Source: Candidatus Mediterraneibacter stercoripullorum (lineage in GTDB: Bacteria; Bacillota; Clostridia; Lachnospirales; Lachnospiraceae). From it: a DNA stretch of 62,969 nucleotides. Shown here piece by piece: positions 45,585 through 54,611 of the stretch. The stretch covers positions 1 through 62,969 of the forward strand of contig DXCZ01000021.1 in NCBI GenBank assembly GCA_019115765.1, read 5' to 3'. The translations under genes were made by a program, and so were the position numbers. Each line of letters begins with the position of its first letter. The stretch's first letter is position 1. The notes below the pieces were generated by a model. That model saw nothing but the letters and a program-made list of their open reading frames with translations. It was not told the origin of the DNA and did not search any database.

Positions 45585-46433
45585 ATGATTTATTCCCATG
45601 AGCTGATCGTCCCGGAGGCGGGCTTTCCTTTTAAGACATTTATCTTTGAGGGCCGGGAAGGAGGATACTACCGGGAGAAACACTGGCACCGTTCGATTGA
45701 GATCTTTGCGGTGTGCAGGGGAGAGCTGGAGTTCTATCTGGATGACCGGCCGTGGCATCTGACGGAAGGGGAGTTCATAATCGTGAATTCCAATGAGATC
45801 CACGCCATTGATTCACCGCTGCCAAATGAGACTGTAGTGCTTCAGATCCCGCTGAAAATGTTTGAGAATTATTATACCGGAGAGCAGTTCATCTGGTTCT
45901 CTCATGAGCCGGGACGGCGGGACCAGCGGTTTATGGATCTGGTGACAGAACTTTATCGTGTGTTTGACGGGAAGAGGCCGGGATATGATCTGAAAGCGAA
46001 CAGCATATTTTATGAGATCATGTACCTGCTGGTAAAGGACTACAGGATTACCCGTGTGGATCAGGAGTTCGTACGGAAGAACCGGAATCTGAACCGGCTG
46101 TCTTCTATTACTTCATATATGAAGGAAAACTATGCCGGAGAGATGAGCCTGGAGGAAGTGGCGAGAGTCTTTGGGTATTCGCCTACTTATCTTTCCCGGA
46201 TGTTCCAGAAATATGCGGGGATCACATTTAAGAGCTATCTGCAGAATATCCGGCTGGGATATGCCGTGAAGGATCTGGACAGTGGAAAATATAATATCAC
46301 GGAGACTGCGCTCAGAAACGGTTTTTCGGGAAGTAAGGCTCTGGCCCGGGCGTTCCGGAAGCGGTATGGGGTACTGCCCAGTGAGTACCGGGAACAATAT
46401 CATAAAAACGGGCAGGCGAATCAGGAAGAATAA
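45585..46433 (+). CDS. AraC family regulator with N-terminal cupin domain
   Basis: A 282-residue protein. Residues about 15-110 form a cupin sensor (EKHWHRSIEIFAV, LTEGEFIIVNSNEIHAI). Residues about 180-275 form the double helix-turn-helix (MSLEEVARVFGYSPTYLSRMFQKYAGITFKSYLQ ... ITETALRNGFSGSKALARAF). It most likely senses a sugar and controls the sugar genes that follow (DUF4867, isomerase, xylulokinase). The open frame extends upstream to 45501, but AAAGGAGGAG precedes the ATG at 45585. The 208-bp gap after it would hold its target promoter; I see no clear operator there. Confidence 0.93.
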   Translation: MIYSHELIVPEAGFPFKTFIFEGREGGYYREKHWHRSIEIFAVCRGELEFYLDDRPWHLTEGEFIIVNSNEIHAIDSPLPNETVVLQIPLKMFENYYTGEQFIWFSHEPGRRDQRFMDLVTELYRVFDGKRPGYDLKANSIFYEIMYLLVKDYRITRVDQEFVRKNRNLNRLSSITSYMKENYAGEMSLEEVARVFGYSPTYLSRMFQKYAGITFKSYLQNIRLGYAVKDLDSGKYNITETALRNGFSGSKALARAFRKRYGVLPSEYREQYHKNGQANQEE

Positions 46434-46641
46434 CAAAAAGATAAGAAATGGGCATTAAAAGGCTAACTTTTTGGTCGAAAACGTCATGTAAAGTTGCTAA
46501 AATGACCTCAGAGAGTTGAAAAGGCGAGTTTCGGAGAGACGGAGCGGGAGATGAAATTGTGAGAGGTGCTGGTGCTTTAGAGCAGCCTTGAACTTGCTTC
46601 GAAGCGCGGAACAGCCGGAACGAACAGGAGGTCGATAAAAG

Positions 46642-47256
46642 ATGGAGATTCAGAAACTGACAGATACATCCTTCGGAAAGTACGGGAAAGTGGTCACGGA
46701 GTTCTCTTTTGATAAGATCTTAAAAGAGATGGAACACACGCCCCTTCCGAAGGATGTTGTCTATGTGCCGTCCGTTGAGGAGCTTGAGGCGCTGCCGGAA
46801 GCAGCGGAAGTATGCAGGAAAGGATTCGGCGGGCTTCCGGTGCAGATCGGGTACTGTAATGGGGACAACCATAAGCTGAATGCCCTGGAGTATCACAGAA
46901 GCTCGGAGATCGATATTGCGGCGGATGATCTGATCCTGCTCCTGGGATGTCAGCAGGATATTGAACAGGGAGATATCTATGATACGTCCAGGGTGGAAGC
47001 ATTCCTGGTGCCGGCGGGAACGGCGGTGGAGCTGTACGCAACGACTCTTCACTATGCGCCGTGCAGCGCAAAGGAAGGCGGCTTCCGCTGCGTTATCATT
47101 CTGCCGAAGGGAACCAATGAGGAACTGCCCTTCCGGCCAGCTGCAGAGGGAGAGAACCGTCTGCTGACCGCGGTCAATAAATGGCTGATCGCCCATGAGG
47201 AAGCCGGGATCGAAGGCGCGTTCTGCGGGCTGAAGGGTGAGAATATCATGGTTTGA
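46642..47256 (+). CDS. DUF4867 family protein
   Basis: A 204-residue cytoplasmic protein that I recognise as DUF4867, a family found beside sugar-degradation genes in Firmicutes. The pattern NGDNHKLNALEYHRSSEIDIAADDLILLLG and FLVPAGTAVELYATTLHYAPC looks like a cupin-type barrel with possible metal-binding residues (N, H, E, H). Similar folds occur in sugar isomerases/epimerases and ureidoglycolate lyase-like enzymes, but no reaction is known. AGGAGG precedes the ATG. It lies 139 bp ahead of the isomerase gene, within the AraC cluster. Confidence 0.85.
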   Translation: MEIQKLTDTSFGKYGKVVTEFSFDKILKEMEHTPLPKDVVYVPSVEELEALPEAAEVCRKGFGGLPVQIGYCNGDNHKLNALEYHRSSEIDIAADDLILLLGCQQDIEQGDIYDTSRVEAFLVPAGTAVELYATTLHYAPCSAKEGGFRCVIILPKGTNEELPFRPAAEGENRLLTAVNKWLIAHEEAGIEGAFCGLKGENIMV

Positions 47257-47342
47257 TGAGGTACGGGAACCCGGAAATGTGAGGATTTGTAAAGGCATTT
47301 TCCAGAAGCGGCACGTATGACAGAAAATGTGATAAAGCCAAT

Positions 47343-47372
47343 TTGTATTGAGGAACTTATTTGTACTATATT
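47343..47372 (+). promoter_or_regulatory. Possible promoter of the isomerase gene
   Basis: TTGTAT at 47343-47348, an 18-bp spacer and TATATT at 47367-47372, 23 bp before the start codon. The isomerase may thus be transcribed apart from DUF4867. Confidence 0.5.
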
Positions 47373-47395
47373 TTTAAGAAAGCGAGGATAAGAAA

Positions 47396-48880
47396 ATGAA
47401 CAACATGCCGGAATTAAAGATTGGAGTCGTAGCAGTGAGCAGAGACTGTTTCCCGGAGAGCCTGTCTGTGAATCGGAGGAAGGCGCTGATCGATGCGTAC
47501 ACGAAAAAATACGGTGAGGGAACTGTCTATGAATGTCCCGTATGTATCGTAGAGAGCGAGATCCACATGGTACAGGCTCTGGAGGATATTAAGAAAGCGG
47601 GATGCAACGCGCTTGTAGTATATCTTGGAAACTTCGGACCGGAGATCTCAGAGACACTGCTGGCAAAGCATTTCGAAGGACCGAAGATGTTTATCGCTGC
47701 GGCAGAGGAGACACAGAACGATCTGGTGCAGGGCAGAGGCGACGCTTACTGCGGTATGCTCAATGCAAGCTATAACCTGAAGCTGCGCAATGTGAAGGCG
47801 TACATTCCGGAGTACCCGGTAGGGACTGCGGAGGAATGTGCGGATATGATCCATGAGTTTGAACCCATCGCAAGAGCTGTCGTGGGCCTGAACAGTCTGA
47901 AGATCATCAGCTTCGGACCCCGCCCGCTGAACTTCCTTGCCTGCAATGCTCCTATCCAGCAGCTATACAATATCGGAGTTGAGATTGAGGAAAATTCAGA
48001 GCTTGATCTGTTTGAAGCATTTAATAAACATGAGGGAGACGAGAGAATCCCGGGTATCGTAAAAGAGATGGAAGAGGAGCTTGGCGCGGGCAATAAGAAG
48101 CCGGAGATCCTGTCCAAACTGGCTCAGTATGAACTGACGCTGAAAGACTGGATCGAGGAACACAGAGGATACAGGAAATACGTTGCCATCGCCGGAAAGT
48201 GCTGGCCTGCATTCCAGACACAGTTCGGATTCGTTCCCTGCTATGTGAACAGCCGGCTGACGGCCCAGGGCATTCCGGTATCCTGTGAGGTGGATATCTA
48301 CGGCGCACTGAGCGAGTTTATCGGAACTGTTGTAAGCCAGGATACGGTAACACTTCTGGACATCAACAATACAGTTCCGGCAGATATGTACAAAGAGAGT
48401 ATCGAAGGAAAGTTCCCGTATACTCACAAGGATACATTTATGGGATTCCACTGCGGCAATACCGCTTCCGGCAAGCTGTCCTTCTGTGAGATGAAGTATC
48501 AGATGATCATGGCAAGGAATCTTCCGGAAGAAGTGACACAGGGAACCCTGGAGGGAGATATCGTTCCGGGAGATATTACATTCTATCGTCTGCAGAGTAC
48601 GGCCGATAACAAGCTCCGGGCGTATGTGGCACAGGGTGAGGTGCTTCCGGTTGCGACGAAGTCCTTTGGATCCATCGGCGTATTTGCAATTCCGGAGATG
48701 GGAAGATTCTACCGTCATGTGCTCATCGAGAAGAACTACCCGCATCACGGCGCAGTGGCCTTCGGACACTTTGGAAAAGAACTGTTTGAAGTGTTCAAGT
48801 ACATCGGCGTTCCGGTAGATGAGATCGGGTATAATCAGCCGAAGGGCGTGAGATATCCGACAGAAAATCCCTGGAGTTAA
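47396..48880 (+). CDS. L-fucose/L-arabinose isomerase family protein
   Basis: A 494-residue ketol isomerase-like protein. The N-terminal Rossmann-like region (KIGVVAVSRDCFPESL) and DFL-type central segments, and the C-terminal stretch HTDKDTF/GFHCGNTASGKL with metal-ligand candidates, fit the fucose/arabinose isomerase superfamily. Related clostridial proteins act on L-fucose, D-arabinose or unknown sugars; which one applies here is not clear. The xylulokinase-type gene that follows suggests that the ketose formed is phosphorylated next. AGCGAGGA precedes the ATG at 47396. Confidence 0.88.
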   Translation: MNNMPELKIGVVAVSRDCFPESLSVNRRKALIDAYTKKYGEGTVYECPVCIVESEIHMVQALEDIKKAGCNALVVYLGNFGPEISETLLAKHFEGPKMFIAAAEETQNDLVQGRGDAYCGMLNASYNLKLRNVKAYIPEYPVGTAEECADMIHEFEPIARAVVGLNSLKIISFGPRPLNFLACNAPIQQLYNIGVEIEENSELDLFEAFNKHEGDERIPGIVKEMEEELGAGNKKPEILSKLAQYELTLKDWIEEHRGYRKYVAIAGKCWPAFQTQFGFVPCYVNSRLTAQGIPVSCEVDIYGALSEFIGTVVSQDTVTLLDINNTVPADMYKESIEGKFPYTHKDTFMGFHCGNTASGKLSFCEMKYQMIMARNLPEEVTQGTLEGDIVPGDITFYRLQSTADNKLRAYVAQGEVLPVATKSFGSIGVFAIPEMGRFYRHVLIEKNYPHHGAVAFGHFGKELFEVFKYIGVPVDEIGYNQPKGVRYPTENPWS

Positions 48881-48886
48881 TATTTG

Positions 48887-49113
48887 GGGACGTAGTAAAA
48901 TTGAAATTCACTACGTCCCTAATTGAAGTTTGCCCTGTCCCTTTTTGAAAATCACCTTGTCCCTACTGGAAAAATAAACAAAAATTCTTCGAATTTTCGC
49001 TCGTTTCTGCGTGAAATTTGTGCATGTTTTTAGAGGGGGACAGGGCAAAATCCGAAAAGGGACAGGGCTGTTTTCAAAAAGGGACGTAGCTAAATTCAAT
49101 TTCACTACGTCCC
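48887..49113. repeat. REPIN-like element: two inverted palindromic units
   Basis: The left unit begins with a hairpin GGGACGTAGT/ACTACGTCCC (48887-48919), followed by GCCCTGTCCCTTTTTGAAAA and CTTGTCCC strings. The right unit is an inverted relative, with GACAGGGC and GGGACAGGGC strings and then a hairpin GGGACGTAG/CTACGTCCC (49081-49113). About 75 bp at each end are therefore inverted copies around a centre of some 70 bp. Paired REP-like sequences in this form are usually moved by REP-associated Y1 transposases; none is encoded here. The right hairpin ends 4 nt before the xylulokinase ribosome site. Confidence 0.72.
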
Positions 49114-49130
49114 AAAAAGGAGGAGATGAA

Positions 49131-50597
49131 ATGTTTTTTATCGGAGTGGACCTTGGTACATCAGCGGTGAAACTGCTGCTGATGGATGAAAACGGAAAGA
49201 TCGAGAAGATCGTTTCCAAGGAATATCCGCTGTATTTCCCACATCCCGGCTGGTCGGAGCAGAAGCCGGAGGACTGGTTCGGGCAGACGATGGACGGGCT
49301 GAAGGAACTGACTGCGGACTGCAGGAAAGACCAGGTGATGGGGATCAGCTTCGGCGGACAGATGCACGGGCTGGTGGCGCTGGACGAGAAGGACGAGGTG
49401 ATCCGGCCGGCCATTCTCTGGAACGACGGACGGACCGGGAAACAGACGGATTACCTGAACAGCGTCATCGGGAAGGAAAAGCTGTCGGAATATACGGCCA
49501 ATATTGCGTTTGCCGGCTTTACCGCGCCGAAGATCCTGTGGATGAAAGAGAATGAGCCGGAGAATTTCGCCCGGATCCGGAAGATCATGCTGCCGAAGGA
49601 CTATCTGGCATACCGACTTTCCGGCGTTTTCTGTACAGAATACTCGGACGCGTCGGGGATGCTGCTGCTTGATGTGGAGCACAAGTGCTGGTCCCGGGAA
49701 ATGATGGAAATCTGCGGGATCACTGAGGAACAGCTGCCCAGGCTCTATGAGAGCTGGGAGCCAGTGGGGACTCTGAAGCCGGAGATCGCAGCGGAACTGG
49801 GGCTTTCCGCAGATGTGAAAGTCATTGCCGGAGCGGGAGACAATGCTGCGGCAGCTGTGGGGACCGGGACAGTAGGAGACGGTGGCTGCAACATTTCTCT
49901 TGGTACATCGGGGACACTTTTTATCTCCAGCGGGAAGTTCGGTGTGGATGAAAACAATGCCCTTCACTCCTTTGCTCATGCGGACGGACACTATCATCTC
50001 ATGGGATGTATGCTCAGCGCTGCATCCTGCAACAAATGGTGGATGGACGATATTATAAAAACAAAGGCATATCAGGAGGAGCAGGCGGGAATCAGCGGCC
50101 TGGGAGAGAACCATGTGTTTTTCCTGCCGTACCTGATGGGAGAGCGCTCGCCCCACAATGATCCGGACGCCAGGGCTGCGTTCATCGGAATGAGCATGGA
50201 TACTACACGAGAGGATATGACGCTTGCGGTGTTGGAAGGTGTGGCGTTCGGTCTGAGAGATTCTCTGGAAGTGGCCCGGAGTATTGGACTGGCTCCGGAG
50301 CGGACCAAGATCTGCGGAGGCGGAGCGAAGAGTCCTCTGTGGAGGAAGATCATCGCTAATGTGATGAATATGAAAGTGGACATCATCGAGAGCGAGGAAG
50401 GACCGGGATACGGCGCGGCTATCCTGGCAGCTGTGGGCTGCGGAGTATATGATTCTGTAGAGGAAGCGGCAGGGAAGCTGGTAAAGGTGATCGCTACGGA
50501 GGAGCCGGACCCGGAGCTGGTGCAGAAATACGAGGAGAGATATCAGAAGTTCCGGAAACTGTATCCGGTGCTGAAGGATTTTTATCAGGAAAATTAA
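49131..50597 (+). CDS. xylB: Xylulokinase (FGGY family)
   Basis: A 488-residue sugar kinase. FIGVDLGTSAVKLLLMDENG is the N-terminal phosphate loop, SFGGQMHGLVALDE and PAILWNDGRT are xylulokinase landmarks, and ISLGTSGTLF and CGGGAKSPLWRKIIANV are the second ATPase region and FGGY signature 2. It phosphorylates D-xylulose or a related ketose for the pentose phosphate pathway. The frame is open upstream through the REPIN-like repeat, but AAAGGAGGAG fits 49131. It lies directly after the isomerase gene and ends in a good terminator. Confidence 0.94.
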   Translation: MFFIGVDLGTSAVKLLLMDENGKIEKIVSKEYPLYFPHPGWSEQKPEDWFGQTMDGLKELTADCRKDQVMGISFGGQMHGLVALDEKDEVIRPAILWNDGRTGKQTDYLNSVIGKEKLSEYTANIAFAGFTAPKILWMKENEPENFARIRKIMLPKDYLAYRLSGVFCTEYSDASGMLLLDVEHKCWSREMMEICGITEEQLPRLYESWEPVGTLKPEIAAELGLSADVKVIAGAGDNAAAAVGTGTVGDGGCNISLGTSGTLFISSGKFGVDENNALHSFAHADGHYHLMGCMLSAASCNKWWMDDIIKTKAYQEEQAGISGLGENHVFFLPYLMGERSPHNDPDARAAFIGMSMDTTREDMTLAVLEGVAFGLRDSLEVARSIGLAPERTKICGGGAKSPLWRKIIANVMNMKVDIIESEEGPGYGAAILAAVGCGVYDSVEEAAGKLVKVIATEEPDPELVQKYEERYQKFRKLYPVLKDFYQEN

Positions 50598-50678
50598 ATA
50601 CAGATCGGTATGAACAGCCGGATGAGGCAGACCCAGTAAATGCCCCAGCAGTTTCCTTTTCTCCTGTCGGAGAGGACT

Positions 50679-50710
50679 GCCGGGGAGGGTCAGTCTCACC
50701 CGGCGTTTTT
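50679..50710 (+). terminator. Terminator after xylB
   Basis: GCCGGG at 50679-50684 pairs with CCCGGC at 50699-50704, followed by GTTTTTTG. The spacer up to 50913 also contains an AGCGAAAGCGTGG string shared with the repeat at 26183-26322; no gene is seen. Confidence 0.8.
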
Positions 50711-50913
50711 TGTGGCGCTATGTGTCTGTTTTGTTCCACTTCGAGCGAAAGCGTGGGTGCCGAAGCAATACCGCTTGGTAGGATGGACATCTGGGAATGG
50801 CGGGAGCATTAACTATTCCGGAAAAGTCCGCCGGTATTATGGAAAATGATAGAGAATTGCGGTAAGATATCCGAAGAACAGTACAATATGAAAGAGACAG
50901 GATGAGGTAGACG

Positions 50914-52920
50914 ATGGATAAGAAGACATATTTTGAACGGCAGAGAAACCGGTATGAGGCAGGGGAACTGAAATGGTGCGCCGGCCGGGCGGAGGAACTG
51001 TGGCCGGAGGAGGCTGAGCACATACGGAGAGTAGCAGACGAAGTAACCCGCCTGGAGTTTATCTTTGACCTTCCATGGGACATGGAGCAGACCGCAGAAG
51101 TTGAGAAATTCCGGTATCCGGTGGAATGGACCCGGATGCCTGCGGAGGATCCGGAATTTGTCTATCAGATGAACCGGCACCGGTATCTGATCTGTCTCGG
51201 GCAGGCTTACGCCATGACCGGAGATGAGACCTATGCGGAGACATTTGTAAAGCTTCTGGAGGACTGGATCCGGAACGTTCCTTTGACAGAAGAGAGCCGC
51301 TTTACCACCTGGAGAGAGCTGGAGGCGGGACTGCGGGGCGAATACTGGACCAAGGCGGTCCTGTATTTTGAGGACAGCCAGGCCCTTACGGATCCGTTTA
51401 TGGAGATGTTCACGGAAAGTCTGAGGATACACGGGGAATATCTGATGCAGTCGGACCGGGCGTTCCTGATCTCCAGCAACTGGGGCGTGATCTCCTACAG
51501 CGGACTTTTCCTCATTGGAGCGGCGCTGGGAGAGAAGCGGTACATGGAGACTGCGCTTGAGCGTCTGTGTGAGAATGCGAGAGTCCAGATCCTGCCGGAC
51601 GGGGTACACTGGGAGCAGTCCTGTATGTATCACAATGAGGTGATGCACTGCTTCCTGGAGGTGATGAACGCACTGCAGTACAGCGGGGAAACGGTTCCCA
51701 GAGAAATCGAAGGAGCCGCGGCAGCCATGGCAGCGGCGGATGTGGCATGGATGAAGCCGGACGGATGTCAGCCGATGATGGGAGACAGCGATGAGACATG
51801 CGTAAAGGATATGCTGGCATTTGCGGCAGTGGTTCTTGCCAGAGCGGGACGGCCGGAGGCGGAGCAGCTGAAGGGCTGCGGGTATGACTGCCTGGATTAT
51901 GAAAATATCTGGCAGCTGAAGAAGGACGGCTGCAGGATCTATGAGCAGATCCGGGGACGGCTTCCGGAGAAGAAGGACTTCTTCCTGGAGGAAAGCGGAA
52001 ATTACATCCTGCGCACCGGGTGGGATGAGAACGCAAGGTATCTCCGGTTCCGCTGCGGCTGTCTGGGCGGCGGCCACGGACACAACGACCGGTTTCATGT
52101 AGATCTGGCGGACTGCGGAGAGGATATTCTGGTAGATGCGGGAAGATATCAGTACACCTATCATGAGGAGGGCCGGGTCTGGCTGAGAAGCGCCCATGCG
52201 CATAATTCGATCCTGGTGGATGGCCGCGACTATATGGAATATACCGATTCCTGGGGCAGCAGGAACACCATGCCGGAGATGCGGTTTCCGGCGGTTCAGA
52301 GAAACGGGATCACCTTGCTGGAAGGAGCGCATACCGGTTATTTCCAGGGCGGGAGTCATGTTCTTCTGAAGAGGCAGATCCTGGCGCTGCCCCAGGGGAT
52401 CTTTGTCTTGGCGGACACTGCACTTACAGATGAGGTTCATACTTACAGCAGACTGTTCCACTTCAACAGCAGGGGCAGGGTGATGATCGAAGGCGGAGAC
52501 CGAATTCAGTACCAGGGAGAAAGAGCGGCCGCCGGCATCCTGTTTCCGGATCAGGAAACGGAGCTCTCATATGTAAGCAGCCGAATGTCCAGACACTATA
52601 ACTCGATCGAGGCCAATCCGGCTGTGAAGGCGGATATCAGGGCGGATGGGAGCAAGACGATGTTTGCCGTGGTCATCTGCGGAGCCGGCGGGGAAGAAAG
52701 GGTGAGAAAGATCCCGGTGGAAAATCCGGTTACCGGGCGGGTGCTGGAGGAAAAGGACGCGCAGGCTCTCGAGATCCAAAGCGGCGGCCATATTTATACG
52801 GCGGTATTCCGGACACAGGATCTGACGGGCCCCTGGGATCTGCTCCGCGCCGGAGCTTGTATGGGGATCGGACGGATCCTTGTCTCGGAAGATGGAAAGG
52901 AACCGACTGTTTTCGGATAA
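50914..52920 (+). CDS. Heparinase II/III family polysaccharide lyase-like protein
   Basis: A 668-residue protein with an all-alpha toroid N-terminal half (about 1-340; helical SNWGVISYSGLFLIGAALG, WEQSCMYHNEVMH with likely catalytic Tyr and His) and a beta-sandwich C-terminal half (GGHGHNDRFHVDL, with His residues typical of the metal site). Family members cleave uronic-acid polysaccharides such as heparin, alginate or oligo-uronides by beta-elimination. It lacks a signal peptide, so it would act on imported oligosaccharides. It is the first of four closely spaced genes: lyase, PHP protein, response regulator and histidine kinase. Confidence 0.9.
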   Translation: MDKKTYFERQRNRYEAGELKWCAGRAEELWPEEAEHIRRVADEVTRLEFIFDLPWDMEQTAEVEKFRYPVEWTRMPAEDPEFVYQMNRHRYLICLGQAYAMTGDETYAETFVKLLEDWIRNVPLTEESRFTTWRELEAGLRGEYWTKAVLYFEDSQALTDPFMEMFTESLRIHGEYLMQSDRAFLISSNWGVISYSGLFLIGAALGEKRYMETALERLCENARVQILPDGVHWEQSCMYHNEVMHCFLEVMNALQYSGETVPREIEGAAAAMAAADVAWMKPDGCQPMMGDSDETCVKDMLAFAAVVLARAGRPEAEQLKGCGYDCLDYENIWQLKKDGCRIYEQIRGRLPEKKDFFLEESGNYILRTGWDENARYLRFRCGCLGGGHGHNDRFHVDLADCGEDILVDAGRYQYTYHEEGRVWLRSAHAHNSILVDGRDYMEYTDSWGSRNTMPEMRFPAVQRNGITLLEGAHTGYFQGGSHVLLKRQILALPQGIFVLADTALTDEVHTYSRLFHFNSRGRVMIEGGDRIQYQGERAAAGILFPDQETELSYVSSRMSRHYNSIEANPAVKADIRADGSKTMFAVVICGAGGEERVRKIPVENPVTGRVLEEKDAQALEIQSGGHIYTAVFRTQDLTGPWDLLRAGACMGIGRILVSEDGKEPTVFG

Positions 52921-52958
52921 ACACAGGACAGAAAAGTGAAAGGAAGCGTGAAGCAGGT

Positions 52959-53918
52959 ATGAAAAACAGAAAATACATTCTCCCGGAAGAGGGAAGATTT
53001 TACAAGGCAAATCTCCACAGCCATACAACACTGTCAGACGGGCACCTGACGCCGGAGGAGTCCAAAGCGGCCTATCAGGCCCGGGGATATCAGATCATGG
53101 CTTTTACCGATCACAGAGTATACCGGGACCACAGCAGCCTGAATGACAGGGATTTCCTCACGATCCCTGCGGTGGAAGTGGATATCAATGAAGACTGTCC
53201 GGAGCGGATGAGCCCGACAGACAGGACGTATCATATCAATCTCTTTGACACGAAGCCGGAATATAAGAAAGAAGAAAAAGAAAAGGGAATCTGTCCGGAA
53301 TGCCGTTACGGGGATATGGAGTATATCAACAATTATATCCGTGAGATGAATGAGATGGGGTTTCTGGTGTGTTATAACCATCCATACTGGTCCATGCAGA
53401 CTCTGGATGATTTCCGCGGGCTGGAAGGGCTGTTCGCAATGGAGATCTTTAACTACGGCTGTGAGCATGACGGCATGTATGGATATAATCCGCAGGCATA
53501 TGACGAGATGCTCCGTCTGGGGAAGAGGATCTTCTGTCTTGCAACAGACGATAACCACAACAGCGTCCCTCTGGATCATCCGTTCAGTGATTCCTTCGGC
53601 GGTTTTACCATGATCAAAGCCACGGAGCTTACATTGGAAGCGGTCATGGATGCGCTGAAGAAAGGAAACTTCTACAGCTCTATGGGACCGGAGATCCGGG
53701 AAATGTATATCGAGGATGATGAACTGGTGGTCCGGACCGGTCCGGTCCGCAGGATCTATGTGGTGACAGCCGGAAGAGACTGTCTCCGAAAGGCAGCTGC
53801 CCCCGGAGAAGTGCTGCAGGAAGCTCGGTTCCCGCTTTCCGGCCGGGAAGGATATATCAGAGTCCGGATCGAAGACGGACAGGGAAAATATGCGGACAGC
53901 AATGCATATTTCCTGTAA
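52959..53918 (+). CDS. PHP domain metal-dependent phosphoesterase
   Basis: A 319-residue hydrolase. ANLHSHTTLSDGHLTPEE holds the HxH motif, AFTDHR the next metal residues, EVDINEDC an acidic ligand, YNHPYWS a His, and ATDDNHN the C-terminal Asp/His. The family cleaves phosphoesters, including nucleotides and sugar phosphates; its exact substrate is unknown. The frame is open upstream into the lyase gene, but the conserved start and a ribosome-like AAGGAAG fit 52959. It lies 38 bp after the lyase and 12 bp before the response regulator, so it is in one operon with both. Confidence 0.9.
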   Translation: MKNRKYILPEEGRFYKANLHSHTTLSDGHLTPEESKAAYQARGYQIMAFTDHRVYRDHSSLNDRDFLTIPAVEVDINEDCPERMSPTDRTYHINLFDTKPEYKKEEKEKGICPECRYGDMEYINNYIREMNEMGFLVCYNHPYWSMQTLDDFRGLEGLFAMEIFNYGCEHDGMYGYNPQAYDEMLRLGKRIFCLATDDNHNSVPLDHPFSDSFGGFTMIKATELTLEAVMDALKKGNFYSSMGPEIREMYIEDDELVVRTGPVRRIYVVTAGRDCLRKAAAPGEVLQEARFPLSGREGYIRVRIEDGQGKYADSNAYFL

Positions 53919-53930
53919 GAGGACAGGACA

Positions 53931-54611
53931 ATGGAGAAAAAAATCTTAGTAGTTGAGGATGACTGGGAATTGAATCAGAGCATCTGCTACATGCTGGATA
54001 AGGAAGGCTATGATGTCTTGGCTGCCGGTTCTCTGGCGGAGGCTGAAAAGATATATAAGGAGAAGGGAGCGGATCTGATCCTTTTGGATGTCAATCTGCC
54101 GGACGGAGAGGGGTTCGCTTTCTGCCGCCGGATCCGGGAGGATGCATCGGTTCCGGTGGTGTTTCTGACCGCCCGTGATCTGGAGGAGGACGCACTGCGG
54201 GGATATGAGCTGGGAGCGGAGGATTACGTGACCAAGCCCTTCTCCATGAAGATCCTGATGAAAAAGATCGGCGTGATCCTGAAACGTTCCGGAGATGAAG
54301 CAGGAGAATCGGGAAATGTGTATGACGACGGGTATCTGAGGATCGATTTTGCCAGAGCCAGGGTGGAAAAGGACGGAACGGACTGTATGGTCACGCCTAC
54401 GGAATACCGGATCCTTCAGGAGTTTATCGCACATAAGGGACAGCTGCTGACCTATCAGGTGCTTCTGGAACGTCTGTGGGACGGGGGCAGCCAGTTTGTG
54501 GATAAACATGCGCTGGCGGTGAATATCAACCGTCTCAGGAACAAGATCGAGAATGAGGAACACAGATATATTTCCAATGTATACGGGATGGGATATCAAT
54601 GGCTTGGATGA
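53931..54611 (+). CDS. OmpR family response regulator
   Basis: A 226-residue regulator. The receiver domain (1-120) has the acidic pair VVEDDWE, the phospho-acceptor Asp in LILLDVNLPDG, the Thr in FLTARD and the Lys in VTKPFS. The C-terminal winged helix (about 130-226) has LTYQVLLERLWDGGSQFVDKHALAVNINRLRNKIE. It overlaps the histidine kinase gene by 13 nt. The locus continues into a broken ABC gene, and such regulator-kinase-ABC sets usually respond to cell-wall antibiotics or peptides. It lies only 12 bp after the PHP gene, which is unusual for such a set. Confidence 0.95.
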   Translation: MEKKILVVEDDWELNQSICYMLDKEGYDVLAAGSLAEAEKIYKEKGADLILLDVNLPDGEGFAFCRRIREDASVPVVFLTARDLEEDALRGYELGAEDYVTKPFSMKILMKKIGVILKRSGDEAGESGNVYDDGYLRIDFARARVEKDGTDCMVTPTEYRILQEFIAHKGQLLTYQVLLERLWDGGSQFVDKHALAVNINRLRNKIENEEHRYISNVYGMGYQWLG

